Shown piece by piece: positions 52,301-62,146 of a stretch of DNA of 64,000 nt. The number at the start of each line of letters is the position of its first letter. Within the stretch, counting starts at the first letter, position 1. The stretch lies in the NCBI GenBank assembly GCA_027574665.1, contig CM050666.1, positions 8,804,001 to 8,868,000 of the forward strand. Direction: 5' to 3'. The position numbers and the translations under genes were made by a program. The notes under the pieces were generated by a model. That model was given only the letters and a program-made list of their open reading frames with translations, made no database searches and had not been told where the DNA came from. Source of the stretch: Rhynochetos jubatus (taxonomy: Eukaryota > Chordata > Aves > Eurypygiformes > Rhynochetidae).

Positions 52301-55300
52301 AAGACTGCTTTGCATGTTGTTGAGGTTTGAGCAGTGGATGCTAACTTATGCAAAGCAATTTAACTTCCAGTACATCATTAATGAGATTGCATTCTATATA
52401 CTCTTATTTGCATCAAGGCACAGATATGCCTTTTTATCTCAAGAAAAAAGTGAGGAGCTGGAAATGGCTTCTCTACTGTTCTATGCTGCTCAATCCAAAT
52501 TCAGGCTTAACTGCAACTTTTGTTTGGGTTTTTTTTTAAAAATTCAAAAAGTCTGTCTGCTGTCTAAGGAGCGAGAGCTTGGGGGACAGATTAAAAGCTG
52601 AAGTACAGCCAGAATGTATTTGTTGGTGGCTGGAATAATCCTCTCTTCCCCTGTTAACAAGTGCACTCACTAGAGTACAATACAGAATTATATCAACTCA
52701 TGGCTTTGTCCTGGCAAATTAAAACAGAATAAAACCGACCAAAACCAAACCCAGAACAACTAACTGGCAGCCATCTGCAGAATCACTATTTCATGTCACG
52801 TGGTGGGATTGAGGGATGTTGAGAGTGAGCTGCCTGATGGCAAGCCATTCCCCACAAGACACACAAGGCTTATTGAGGACTTATTTATTTTTTTTCCTTA
52901 TCAGTTGATTTTGGTATTTTGTTGTCAGTATTGGCAACACTACTTACAAATCTATGCTGTTTGCGTACACTGATACTGTCTCTGCCAAGTGAGAGTTATT
53001 TGCAATGCTGGAAGCTATCTTTGAACATTATGTGAGATCCCCCCTGCTATACTGTACAAGAGAGAGCGAGTGCTGAAGCCAGGACCTACAATTAGAGAGA
53101 GCTTACAAACAGTAACTGCAATTATCTGAAAATGCGCATCTGTCACTTAAAGGACCCAACTATGCCATAAGCGGGCCTAAAAATTTACTTCTTCCAGGGG
53201 AAAACAGCCCACAGTTGCCAAGCTCTTAAAATGCGGTAATGATTCAAAAGAGATGATGGGAAAACGCTGTTTGATGCGATGGATTGTCCTTTTGTTTTAA
53301 CGTGTCATTTTTCCCCAAATAACTAAATCCCCAGTTATTTGAAACCATACAGATCTTTGTCATTAAGCCTGGCTACTTTCCATGCAGCAGTTCTGGATTT
53401 TTACTGAGTTTTACTACATTTATGTTTAAAAATTATAGTGGTGCTGTTTGGCAGTGGCACAACTAATACAGTATTTTGAGAGGAGGGGAGTAATAGAACT
53501 CATTAATTAATCTCTGGGCTGTGGTATCATAGTAGTAACAATGGGAGAAATATCTTGCTGTGTTTGAAGACTGCATGAAATTAGAGTGTAATCAAATGTA
53601 AAAGCTGATGGTTTTTCAAGGAGAAATTCTTATTTATATTTTTCAGTACCACCAAAGGAGACATAATTTGCTACTATGGTAACAAAGGAGAACCAGAACC
53701 TGTTTTCCTAAGTCCTGGTAGGTTTTTTCAGAAAGGTCTGAATATTACTCTGTTTTACATGATGCAGAATGTAGCTGTAGTGCTTTAGTAATTTAGCTGT
53801 TTAAGCGTTGTCTTCACTATCATATTATTTGCATTCTTTTAGGGTGAAAAGAAGAACTAAATGTCCTTTAATACTTTTAAGTATTTACTAATAAATTTCA
53901 GTAAAGAATCAGTCGTTCGTTAAAAGCTTCTATCCGTGTCAGTGTACTCACCTGCACTGCAGTTAGTGGGATGCTGCTTAGGTAACTGTGACTGGAGGAT
54001 GGAAGTCTGTCTGGAATGGAATTTTCAAAGGTTCGTGGACTTGACCCCAACTCTCCTTACCCAGCATTGTTAAGGGCTTAGCGTGACTAAGCTCCTCTAG
54101 GGACAAAGTTGGCATTAAAAAACCCAAAAAAACTTTATCTGCCTTATCAGGTGGATTGATTGAAACTATTTAAAATCTAGCCCGCTACATGAAACAGTAC
54201 TCCCAGAATCCATCACCCAATAACCAATTTAAATGGACAGGGGCACATAGAAGGTTCTGAGCAGTGTAGCTGGGTGATAACAGTTAATGACAGTGGCTTA
54301 CTTTGCCTGCTTAGGTTAATGGCCAAAATGTTGCTGCCACTAGGCAGATAGTTACTGTAGCAATTACAGCATAAATTCTTGGAAACAGCTGTTAAATTTT
54401 GTACAGCTACAAGCACAAAACAGGTTTTAACACAAACATTTATAAAAAACATTTGAAAACCTGTCCACTTGTTCTAATGAGAAACTGAATCACATGTCTC
54501 TGTTATCTGCAGACACTAGCAAAGGTAGTTCTGGTCTCTGTGCTTCAAATAAAAATTCCTTTTTTATGCACTTGGTCCCACTGTCTGTCACTGATACTAA
54601 ACACTACTGGTGCCCTGAGGGACACCACTTGTCACCAATCTCCATCTGGATATTGAGCTGCTGACCGCTACCCTCTGGCTGTGACCATCCAACCACTTCC
54701 TCTTCCACCAGACAGTCCTGCCATCAAATCCATATCTTTCTGATTTAGAGAGAAGGTTCTTGTGGGGGACCATGTCAAAGGCCTTACAGAAGTCCAGATA
54801 GATGACATCAGTAGCCCTTCCCTTGTCTACTGATGATGTCACTCCATCATAGAAAGCATTTAGGTTGTTCAGGTAGGCCTTGCCCTTGGTGAAACCATGC
54901 TGCCTGTCCCAAATCACCTCCCTGTCCTCTGTGTGCCTTAGCATAGCTTCTAGGAGGCTCGGTTCCATGATCTTCCCAGGCACAGAGGTGAGGCTGACAG
55001 GTCAGTAGATCCCTGGGTCCTCCTTTCTGCCCTCTTTAAAAACGGGTGCAATGTTTTCCTTTTTCCAGTCAGCAGGGCCACCTTTGATACACAGTTTAAT
55101 GACCTGACTTATTTTTGAAGTAAAATGAAAGCTAGCAATAGGGTGAATAAGCCAATTATCGGAGATTCATGATAGAATTTGCGTATGGTGTTTGGTTTTG
55201 TCCCTTAGACTGTGTGGGATAAGATAATTATGAAGTTATTTCTTGCATAGTACTTAAACTCTGGAGCAAAGGAAATTAACTGAATAAGTTATTTGGGTGT

Positions 55301-58300
55301 TTGTTTCATATGCATAGGAATATATGGATTGAGTAATTCTTTGTTGGATACACCATGGAAGAAACTTCAATATGGAAAGCAGCTTTTCACAGAAGTGATC
55401 AAGAGAAGTCAAGATCTTACCAAAGAAGACTTGGTGCAGGAGCTTCTTACAGTGATGAATAATCAAGAGCCGTAAGAACATGATAGGCAGTGTTTACTGA
55501 AAATGCAATACGACCGGTTTAAAAATTGTATATAGAGACTATTTTTGACAGAAAAGCAACTTTTGCCTTGTATTAATTGACTAAGGCTGGGTAATGAAGG
55601 GCAAAAGCTCTTTCTCTCCACAGAGACTGACTTTCGACAATATTGATTTTTAAGCAGCAGACACAGTAAACATTATTGCTGTGGTCTCAGTACTCATAGC
55701 CTGTACACGGATTTCTCTGTGCCCTTTTTCTTCTAAAGATTGCACTTCTGTTAGTAACGGTAGCGAGTACAAGACAAGGGATGTGTAAGTTGCTTGCTGT
55801 AAGCTTTGTGAAGGCTCACTGTAGGGTAAGGTTCCCTTTCTTAATGCACACAAAGTAAGTGCTTGTTTACATGAGCAGGTTTGTGTTAGTAGCTGCTAGC
55901 TTTTCTGTGTTGCTTCCCAGAGTGGACGGGGGGGTGAAGAAGCAAGCTATTTTTGAAATAGAAGGAACTGCCTTCCTCAAAAGTGCAATTATTTTAGGCT
56001 AAACGGGGGAAGGAGGTAAGGGAGCATTTGCACAGTTCAGCTGTAGGCCTCTGGTCAAAGAAGTTCCCAAGAGATGAGTTTGAGTATCTGATGAGATGCT
56101 TGGAAGTAAAGGAAATTGATACCATTTCATGCCCAGACATGGAGCAGGTGCTGTGGTCTAAACTCATATCGTTGCTCTCTGTCCAGTAACTCTCACGTTC
56201 AGCCTGAGTTTTACCTGTCGAGGGCGTGATTTGTGTTGAAGCAAAGCTGTTGCTGGTACGTAGATCCAGTTTCCTAAATTTATCAATCAGTTTTAATGCC
56301 AACATTTGTGTTTATAGCATTTTTCAGTGGTCCAAAATAAATGTTTACGTAACTCAGACATCTGAGCAATGAGTAGTAATTGGGAAGTCTGCTAAGCTGT
56401 CTTAATTACTTTTTTCATCTGCTATCAGATCAAGGGATTCTTAAAAAAATGTTTACCTTTTACTAATAAAAAGAAAAAGGTGTAAGGTACAATACAGTAC
56501 AAGTGATCTTCCCTTCATGTTCAGTAATTCAGTATGATCTCATCTGAAATCATCTGACTATAAAATGGAAATATTTACTTACAAAAAGCAATCTTTAACA
56601 CTAAGTCTGTAATCTTTCCAAAGCACACTTCGAGATGAAATTACCTTTTTGTAATAAATATGAACGCAATGATATGCAGTAGATTTGAACTTTAAAATAT
56701 CTCATTGCGTATTACTTTATGATCCCTTTGTGTGTTACGGGAATTAAGTGGGTACAATGATTGGTGGTGGAGTATGAGATAGAAGCTGACAGTTCTCACG
56801 GGCTGAAGTGCCGGGCTATGTGCCTTCTCTCTTACATCGTGGTATGCTCCAGCCGTGCGCCCAGTGCAGGAGTGAGAAGAGCTCAGTTGCTCTAGTCACA
56901 CTAGAATTGCACGTATTCTTGCTTCTCCCTGAAACACCCACAGGTCCTCTTCTCCACCCCAGCAGCAAAGAAAATGATCCCAGTTAGATGTAAAGCTCAG
57001 TTACGGTATAACAAATTGCACAGTCTCTTCTGCAGATGAGCGTGAGCTCTGACCGTGGAGTTGAATGGGGTCTGCTTTGTTCTGCCCTCTTCCCCGGCAT
57101 GCCCTGTGCAGCTGCTGAATACACTGACAGACTGCCCATTTGTTATGTTGTTGGTACAACTGTGCTAGGAGGCAGGAATGGGATTGCTTCTTGCAGGTGG
57201 AAGAAGCTTAAAATTAAAACACAAAAATCTGCTATAATAATAGTTAAATTGGACTTTGATAAGTAAAATTGGAATCTTTAATTACTGAAATAGAAAGCTG
57301 AACCTAGGGCTAGTGTTTGAGAATGTTCTGGTGACGTGAATGGAAAGCCAGGGATGTGGGATTGCTGCAGTAACCTTTGTGACCTTAGCATCTCTTCTGC
57401 GGAATGCGGGTATTTCTTTAATTACAATAAATGAAGCTTGGTATGTTTTATAATAGAATTATGCTGGTAAATATCTTTGAAGTTTTGATAGGAATATATG
57501 TCAAGAAATTTAGGTACAAGCTCACCTTGTCCTCTGCTGCAAATTCACAGATTTTATTTTAAGGGTTTTCCTAGCTATTTTCCAAGTATTCCAAATAAGA
57601 TCAAAGCAAGCAGAAAGGTCCTTTGACACAAAAAGAACTGGAGTCTAACTGGAAAAATGCTGGTTGATGTGATGTGCCTCAAATTACTTGATCATTAATG
57701 TTTTAAATGAAAGTAAAATACATAAAGACAGACAAAGAATAACAAGGAAAGTGAAAGATTTGTCAAGATATGAAAAATATTTCTTAAAGTGATGCAAAAG
57801 TTGAAGACCTTCAAAGAATCTCATTGGAAAAGAGCTTACAAGCTGTTTTATCTTTGGTTTTCCTCATTCTGAAGTTTTGAACACAATGTACACTTTATTA
57901 CAGTTCAAAAAGTGACTGTTATTCATCAGCTGCTCAGTCAACACAGCTTGGATCAAGAGGGATAAATGTGTTACTATTGGAGAATGAATATTTTTTTTCA
58001 TTTCTTTACTACTTTCTCAGTCAATTACCAGACCCTGCGATTGAAGACCAAGGGAAGGATTATATACGTCCTATACTGAACAAGTATGCAGCTGTATGTG
58101 TTCGTTGCCCAGGTTATGGAACAAGGTAAAAGATTCATAGTCAGAAAAACAGTTGTGTACTGGATCACAGCATATCTCAAATCAAAATTATGCTGTATGA
58201 AGTTTTAACCCTAGAGTAACTGCTTTAATTTTGTTCAGATATTAATCAAGTATAATTTAGTGAAGTATTTCCTTGCTTAATATTTTGGTGTCCCAGTTTT

Positions 58301-59961
58301 TCTACTGATGAGCATTTTAAGCACAAATTCTGATTAATTTTTGGTGGGGAGTGTGACATAGCTTCAGTTTGTCCGAGACGACAAGATAACACAGTTCTGT
58401 GTAGTAGCAGATCTGACCACCTCTAATTCTGATCTTATCAAAACAAGCCGTGCTTCGAAATCATGTTTTTAGCAGAAAAATACCGTTACCTTCTGTATCT
58501 AAGGAATTGCAGAACACATTTTTCTTCTAAGAGCAAGAATATTCATCTGCATAGCTAAGTTAAAAGTTTCTTTAGGCATGTCATTGTAATATGTAGCTGC
58601 CACTTTCGTACATGAAAAACCTATTGCTCTTATTCAAAAGAACATGTATTTCCACTTTTTCCCTGACTGATGTTGCTGGTTTTACTGAGAGATTCTCACT
58701 TTCTGCTCAGAATGTTCTACCAAACCTGCAAGAATAGAATAATGCAGTGCATTTTTTAATCCTCAATGGGACAAAATTATAGGTGAACCCTGTTGCTGCT
58801 GGTAGGGGCTTCCAGCAGTTTTGTCAGACTGGCCTCTGGCAGAGCCCGCCACAGCACTGGCACTGCAGTGATGTAAACTGATGAGCAGGGAGCACTCCCT
58901 TCTGTAAGCATTTGGAGTTGGTATTCTGCGAAAGAAACTACTGTAGAAACTGAGTATCTCTATTAAATGCAGTCAAAGAACATTTTAAATAGGGGATCAT
59001 GAAGACTTAAAATGGTGAAGAAGCATCTTCCTCCTCTTGCTTCACAGTGTGCAGTCTAGCTATTTGAAAGGAAACAGGGATCACTCAGTAGAAAGACTCA
59101 CCTCTTACTGGTGAATTAACATATTTTAAGTCTTCCTGCTACTATAACTGTATGTTCACATTTATCTTTCCCTTAGCAGCATGGCTTAGTGAATTGACAT
59201 TGTTAATTAGGCCTAATTATATTGTTCTGAGGAAATTAAGCACTTCTTTTATATGGGTGAACAATGGTGAAATAACTTGGGGAAGGCAACCCCATCAGGA
59301 TGGTGGAAAAATCCTACTTCTGTCATTCATCTCTCTGGCAGGATACTGCAGTGTCCGGAGAGCAGTTTTTAATGAAAAGAAAATTCCTCTTTGGAAGGTT
59401 CCCAGAAAGATTGTGTATCAGTGTGCCATGATAATAATTAACAATGCTTAAATCTTAGTGGACAATTGATTTAAAAGGAAAGAAGGGAAGAGTAGTATTG
59501 ATATGAATCAGGGTATGTGTAGGCTGTGAAGAAAAACTTGGGTTCATGGTACTTCTGAATGGAACACTTGGCACTGAAGAAAGTTTAACCTTTTAGCATA
59601 CTGTATGAATGAGCAGCCTTGTGTGTCAGCTGCTGCAATCGCAACCGGGAATCAGAGCAGTGGAGTTACAGAAGGAAGGGACTGGAAATGCCCATTTGAA
59701 CTTGCCAGGAGGATTTCTGCCCTGCTAGTGTGGTGATTGTGGTCAAGAAAAAAAATGGGCTAAAATCTGTGGGGATGGGGGACACTGTAAACTTATATGA
59801 TGGACACAAGGCTTAACCTTCTACCCTCGTGTTGTTTCAGGACTAACACGGTCATTCTCATTGATTCAGAAGGACAGGTTACTTTCACAGAGCGCAATAT
59901 GATCGATGCAGATGTCAACCAGTGGAAAACAAGCACCTATGAATTCAAACTGCACACTTGA
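34302..59961 (+). CDS. TANGO2: TANGO2, whole coding span (8 coding exons, 276 aa)
   Basis: The coding sequence joins 34302-34357, 40962-41050, 42941-43060, 44081-44195, 53647-53717, 55318-55471, 58021-58125 and 59841-59961, for 831 nt including TGA. All junctions are GT-AG and all phases fit, giving 276 residues, the human length. The protein is a single NRDE-family domain: it starts [19 protein letters not shown], has N25-R26-D27-E28 (the motif that names the family), a GGTWLGIS block at 58-65, HLYNGFNL at 114-121, and the conserved [18 protein letters not shown] at 223-240. Cys2 is kept as in the family, whose fold resembles Ntn hydrolases. TANGO2 is cytosolic and mitochondria- or ER-associated. 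Fly screens linked it to Golgi organisation; later work proposes roles in haem trafficking and acyl-CoA/lipid handling. Loss in humans causes metabolic crises with rhabdomyolysis and arrhythmia. There is no signal peptide or membrane segment, and no disruption was seen. The exact biochemical activity is unsettled. Confidence 0.97.
34358..40961 (+). other. TANGO2: TANGO2 intron 2
   Basis: About 6.6 kb between GTAAAG (34358) and TTCTACAG (40961). It contains a solo LTR at 35722-36227 and, on the opposite strand, a 180-codon ORF at 39339-39881 that I do not recognise. The rest is AT-rich unique-looking DNA. Confidence 0.9.
35722..36227 (+). mobile_element. Solo LTR of an avian endogenous retrovirus-type element
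   Basis: A 506-bp block begins TGTGTGGCAAGG and ends ACCCACCACA, the TG...CA ends of an LTR. The text matches, from memory of the family, a common avian ERV-type (probably ERVL-like) LTR, including the ggtgagtgatctctgtgtcc segment at about 36092 and a TATA-like catatttaag at 35878-35887. It is flanked by GGTT on both sides (35718-35721 and 36228-36231), extendable to AGGTT if the LTR ends one base earlier, consistent with a target-site duplication. No gag, pol or env remnant lies beside it, so it is a solo LTR left by recombination. It sits in sense orientation inside TANGO2 intron 2. Confidence 0.8.
40962..41050 (+). CDS. TANGO2: TANGO2 exon 3 (codons 19-48)
   Basis: Acceptor TTCTACAG, donor GTATGT. 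The 89 nt complete Arg19, encode residues 20-48 and give one base of Gly49. It contains [20 protein letters not shown], with the family-defining NRDE motif at residues 25-28. This is the most diagnostic exon of the gene. Confidence 0.97.
41051..42940 (+). other. TANGO2: TANGO2 intron 3
   Basis: About 1.9 kb from GTATGT to ATTCCATTAG. AT-rich, with no feature recognised beyond chance ORFs. Confidence 0.9.
42941..43060 (+). CDS. TANGO2: TANGO2 exon 4 (codons 49-88)
   Basis: Acceptor ATTCCATTAG, donor GTATGA (weaker than consensus). The 120 nt complete Gly49, encode residues 50-88 and give one base of Gly89. The exon carries [16 protein letters not shown], a segment nearly invariant among vertebrate TANGO2 proteins, followed by a more variable lysine-rich stretch. 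Loss of this phase-1 to phase-1 exon would keep frame. Confidence 0.97.
43061..44080 (+). other. TANGO2: TANGO2 intron 4
   Basis: About 1.0 kb from GTATGA to TTTTCCTTAG. AT-rich, with a T/G-rich stretch near 43911-43970. No other feature seen. Confidence 0.9.
44081..44195 (+). CDS. TANGO2: TANGO2 exon 5 (codons 89-126)
   Basis: Acceptor TTTTCCTTAG, donor GTAAGT. The 115 nt complete Gly89, encode residues 90-126 and give two bases of Asn127. It encodes [20 protein letters not shown] and the conserved [15 protein letters not shown]. Confidence 0.97.
44196..53646 (+). other. TANGO2: TANGO2 intron 5 (longest)
   Basis: About 9.5 kb from GTAAGT to TTTTTCAG. No transposon or exon recognised. It contains a perfect 16-bp palindrome (44790-44805), a GT run near 47590, a pyrimidine-rich stretch near 51578-51612 and a 13-bp-stem hairpin at 51973-52005. 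Confidence 0.9.
51973..52005. repeat. Short inverted repeat (hairpin-forming)
   Basis: The arms acttcttatattg and caatacaagaagt pair over 13 positions with one A/C mismatch around a 7-nt loop. Transcribed from the minus strand, the mismatch becomes a G-U pair. It is too short for a typical pre-miRNA. No transposon ends were recognised around it. Confidence 0.5.
53647..53717 (+). CDS. TANGO2: TANGO2 exon 6 (codons 127-150)
   Basis: Acceptor ATTTTTCAG, donor GTAGGT. The 71 nt complete Asn127, encode residues 128-150 and give one base of Gly151. It reads [20 protein letters not shown] followed by LSP, matching the family's TAKGDVICYYGN-type segment. Confidence 0.96.
53718..55317 (+). other. TANGO2: TANGO2 intron 6
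   Basis: About 1.6 kb from GTAGGT to TGCATAG. Its right half contains an antisense CR1 reverse-transcriptase remnant (about 54565-55107), whose right end lies about 210 bp from exon 7. Confidence 0.9.
54565..55107 (-). mobile_element. CR1 LINE ORF2 reverse-transcriptase remnant
   Basis: On the minus strand the fragment reads as CR1 reverse transcriptase: [20 protein letters not shown], then [19 protein letters not shown], the RT core [18 protein letters not shown] and [13 protein letters not shown] interrupts it in the segment at about 55000, and the catalytic region after SGVPQG is missing. The text jumps to sequence like the later DSGT-K-C segment near 54570-54590, implying an internal deletion. 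Neither the CR1 3' tail nor ORF1 is present. It is a dead internal fragment, not a host gene. Limits are approximate. Confidence 0.9.
55318..55471 (+). CDS. TANGO2: TANGO2 exon 7 (codons 151-201)
   Basis: Acceptor TGCATAG, donor GTAAGA. The 154 nt complete Gly151, encode residues 152-201 and give two bases of Pro202. It contains [20 protein letters not shown] (YGLSN and TPW are family-conserved) and a more variable helix-rich stretch, [20 protein letters not shown]. Confidence 0.97.
55472..58020 (+). other. TANGO2: TANGO2 intron 7
   Basis: About 2.5 kb from GTAAGA to CTTTCTCAG. AT-rich with no recognised repeats or exons; a 76-codon ORF near 57036 looks like chance. Confidence 0.9.
58021..58125 (+). 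CDS. TANGO2: TANGO2 exon 8 (codons 202-236)
   Basis: Acceptor CTTTCTCAG, donor GTAAAA. The 105 nt complete Pro202, encode residues 203-236 and give two bases of Arg237. It carries [14 protein letters not shown] and most of the conserved [15 protein letters not shown] block. Its length is a multiple of three, so skipping would keep frame. Confidence 0.97.
58126..59840 (+). other. TANGO2: TANGO2 intron 8
   Basis: About 1.7 kb from GTAAAA to GTTGTTTCAG. No feature recognised; a 99-codon ORF near 59152 has no recognisable homologue and is probably chance. Confidence 0.9.
59841..59961 (+). CDS. TANGO2: TANGO2 exon 9, coding part (codons 237-276 and stop)
   Basis: Acceptor GTTGTTTCAG. The exon completes Arg237 and encodes [20 protein letters not shown] through the C-terminus YEFKLHT, followed by TGA at 59959-59961. 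The conserved VTFTER motif and YEF near the end match other vertebrate TANGO2 proteins. No transmembrane or sorting signal is seen at the C-terminus. Confidence 0.97.
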
Positions 59962-60450
59962 CAACTTTCCATCTGAATGGTTTGTAACAAAAGCAATGAG
60001 AGAACAAGCCATTAAGCTCTAGTAAATGTTTTGTGCCAGCCTCCACAAGCTAAAAATAGCAAGGAAAGCAAAAGTTAAACAAACTGGTAGCATACCCTAC
60101 CAGGCTCACAAATCCTTTGGATAAAACCAAAAATTAAGAACTGTGTTTACATTAAGTAGAAACTTACAATTGGAAATGAAGTTTTAAAGATCACCCCTCC
60201 TCCAGGGCAAGGCCACCTTTGCCCAAGACAGTCACTTTTTTTTTGTGGGTGGTTTTCTTTTAAAGACATTTTAAGTAGCCTCTAAACATGTTTTCGGTTC
60301 AGAGGAGGGGAAACACTTGCTGCTTTTATTGTCCTATCTGAAGATTTTACCAAACTTCACTTTCCTTTCAACATATGCTTTTAGGATTGTATAGCTGATG
60401 CTGACACGCATTAAATAAATGTGTGTTATTTTTGTAGCATTAAGTGCTTT
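59962..60450 (+). other. TANGO2: TANGO2 3' UTR (shortest likely form)
   Basis: About 490 nt between the stop and the first good poly(A) signal with a GU-rich downstream element. It contains a T-run near 60236-60244. Longer forms are possible because further AATAAA signals lie at 61670, 61812, 62083 and 62141. Confidence 0.6.
60414..60419 (+). terminator. TANGO2: Poly(A) signal AATAAA (proximal) for TANGO2
   Basis: AATAAA is followed at once by the GU/U-rich tgtgtgttatttttgtag, a typical downstream element. It is the first canonical signal after the stop codon and gives a 3' UTR of about 480 nt. Confidence 0.6.
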
Positions 60451-61669
60451 AGTAACATTTAAACTTTTCAGCAGTGCCATAGTTCAAAGTTCTGCCTGGG
60501 GAGGGCAGAGCAGGGGGGGAGTCTTTACGTTTGTTTTCCTATAGATAGTATAGCAATAGATCTTATTTCTAAAACTTGGTTTGAGAGTAGGTAGAAATTT
60601 TAGTTCAGTCTCTGTTCAGTCTTACTGAAAAAACTCATGGGAGCAGACTTGCTTATCTCTGACCGGGATAAAATTGTGTGTTACGACACTGTGTTTCCTG
60701 ATAGTCTAATTAGCAATATTGGTTTTCTTATTATCTTCCCCAGCAGGCAGGTAAGGGATAGGTATCTGTTTGCAAACAGAAGCTGAATATAAAGTTTACA
60801 TATATCAGCTGGTTTGTACATGTGCAGTTTGGGCTTTGTTTCTTTATTAGCGTAATATGTTCGAGCCTGGAATGACTGTTTTAGTAAAAACACTGTTTGT
60901 TGTAAGGTGTCATTATTACAGTCTTATATTGCTGAAAAAGTTGGGGACTAAGATGCACTTTGTATGTTCTAACATCTGTGAATTAAAAAGCTATTTAAAT
61001 GCATGCTTTTTTTTCTTTCAATTATTCAGTGCCAGTGTAGGTGATAGAAGATTCTAGCTAATATCAAGATATTTTTAAACCGTAAGTTATTTTGCTGCTA
61101 TTGATGTTCTCTGACTTATTTTGAATGCTGAATATTAAGTTAGTAATGGATCACTGCTGGGTTTTTTCTCCCTATATGCTGAATATATTCTTTTTACAAG
61201 CCTCTGAATATTAATTATTACGAAGTAGCAAGATTTCTGATATTCTTGACAAAGATGTGCAGCTGTTCTGTACTCAAGCTTGTGTGTTCAAGCATTCTCC
61301 CTAGTGTGTGTGTCTGTAAAGGAGGCAGCAGTAAATTAGACTTGCTGTTGAGGTGAAGTACTGTCAAAGGCCATTCCCAGATTTCTAATTGCCAGGAGAT
61401 GCTAAAGCAGCATTTAGTCAATTATTTCTGTTGTATCTGCATACTTAAAGAGCTTCTAGATACCAGGACTGCTTGCATGACTCCTCACAGGTTGTTGATT
61501 CAGTACTAGATAAATGACTTTTTGACCACCTTGGTTGCCAGACGATCAGTACAGTCTTGTTGGGTTGCACATGATTTCCGACTCAGACCCTTCCAGATTG
61601 GCTTTCTGAGCTGTAGGAAATAGTTAACCATTTTTATTCTGTTGACTGTTTAAACCATATATTTGTATG

Positions 61670-61675
61670 AATAAA
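61670..61675 (+). terminator. TANGO2: Possible distal poly(A) signal AATAAA
   Basis: AATAAA followed by a U-rich stretch, about 1.7 kb after the stop. It could define a longer TANGO2 3' UTR; usage cannot be judged from sequence. Confidence 0.3.
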
Positions 61676-61811
61676 AATGTTATTTCTAGGTGCAAAGAAA
61701 TAGCCATAGCTGTCTTAAATTTGAACTTGACAAATGCATGTTTAAAAACAAAACTCTGCTTCAATGGCCTCATCTTACTTAAAGGCTGCATAGCAAACTT
61801 TTTTATATCTT

Positions 61812-62146
61812 AATAAAAAATCACCAGTGTATATTTGACCAAGACATTCTCTTTGAGGACATTACCTAAATGGCAAACAAAATGCTTGCATGCTGTTCCA
61901 TGCTAAAAACATTTGTACACTTCAGTTTTTATAGTAGGCCTGTAATAATGAAAATCTATTCTTTTTTACATATAGGGAAAAGAAAAGCAAGCCAGAGCTT
62001 AGACGTAAAACCATATTATAATAATGTGTTTTGCTTTGCTTGAATCAGAATTCTAAATCTGGGATTTGCTTTTTTTTGACAAAATAAATGGTAAAGAACC
62101 AAAACCTCTGATGTTACTTTTTTATTATATCAGAATAGTTAATAAA
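61812..62146 (+). terminator. Cluster of further AATAAA hexamers
   Basis: AATAAA occurs at 61812-61817, 62083-62088 and 62141-62146 in AT-rich DNA. The last is followed by gtgagcttttttaacttc, a plausible downstream element. Any could be the most distal TANGO2 end, or they may be composition noise. Confidence 0.25.

Noticed and set aside
54597-54983. 128-codon minus-strand ORF as a possible host gene
   Set aside because: It reads as CR1 LINE reverse transcriptase with a disrupting stop upstream and a missing catalytic segment, so it is annotated as a transposon remnant.
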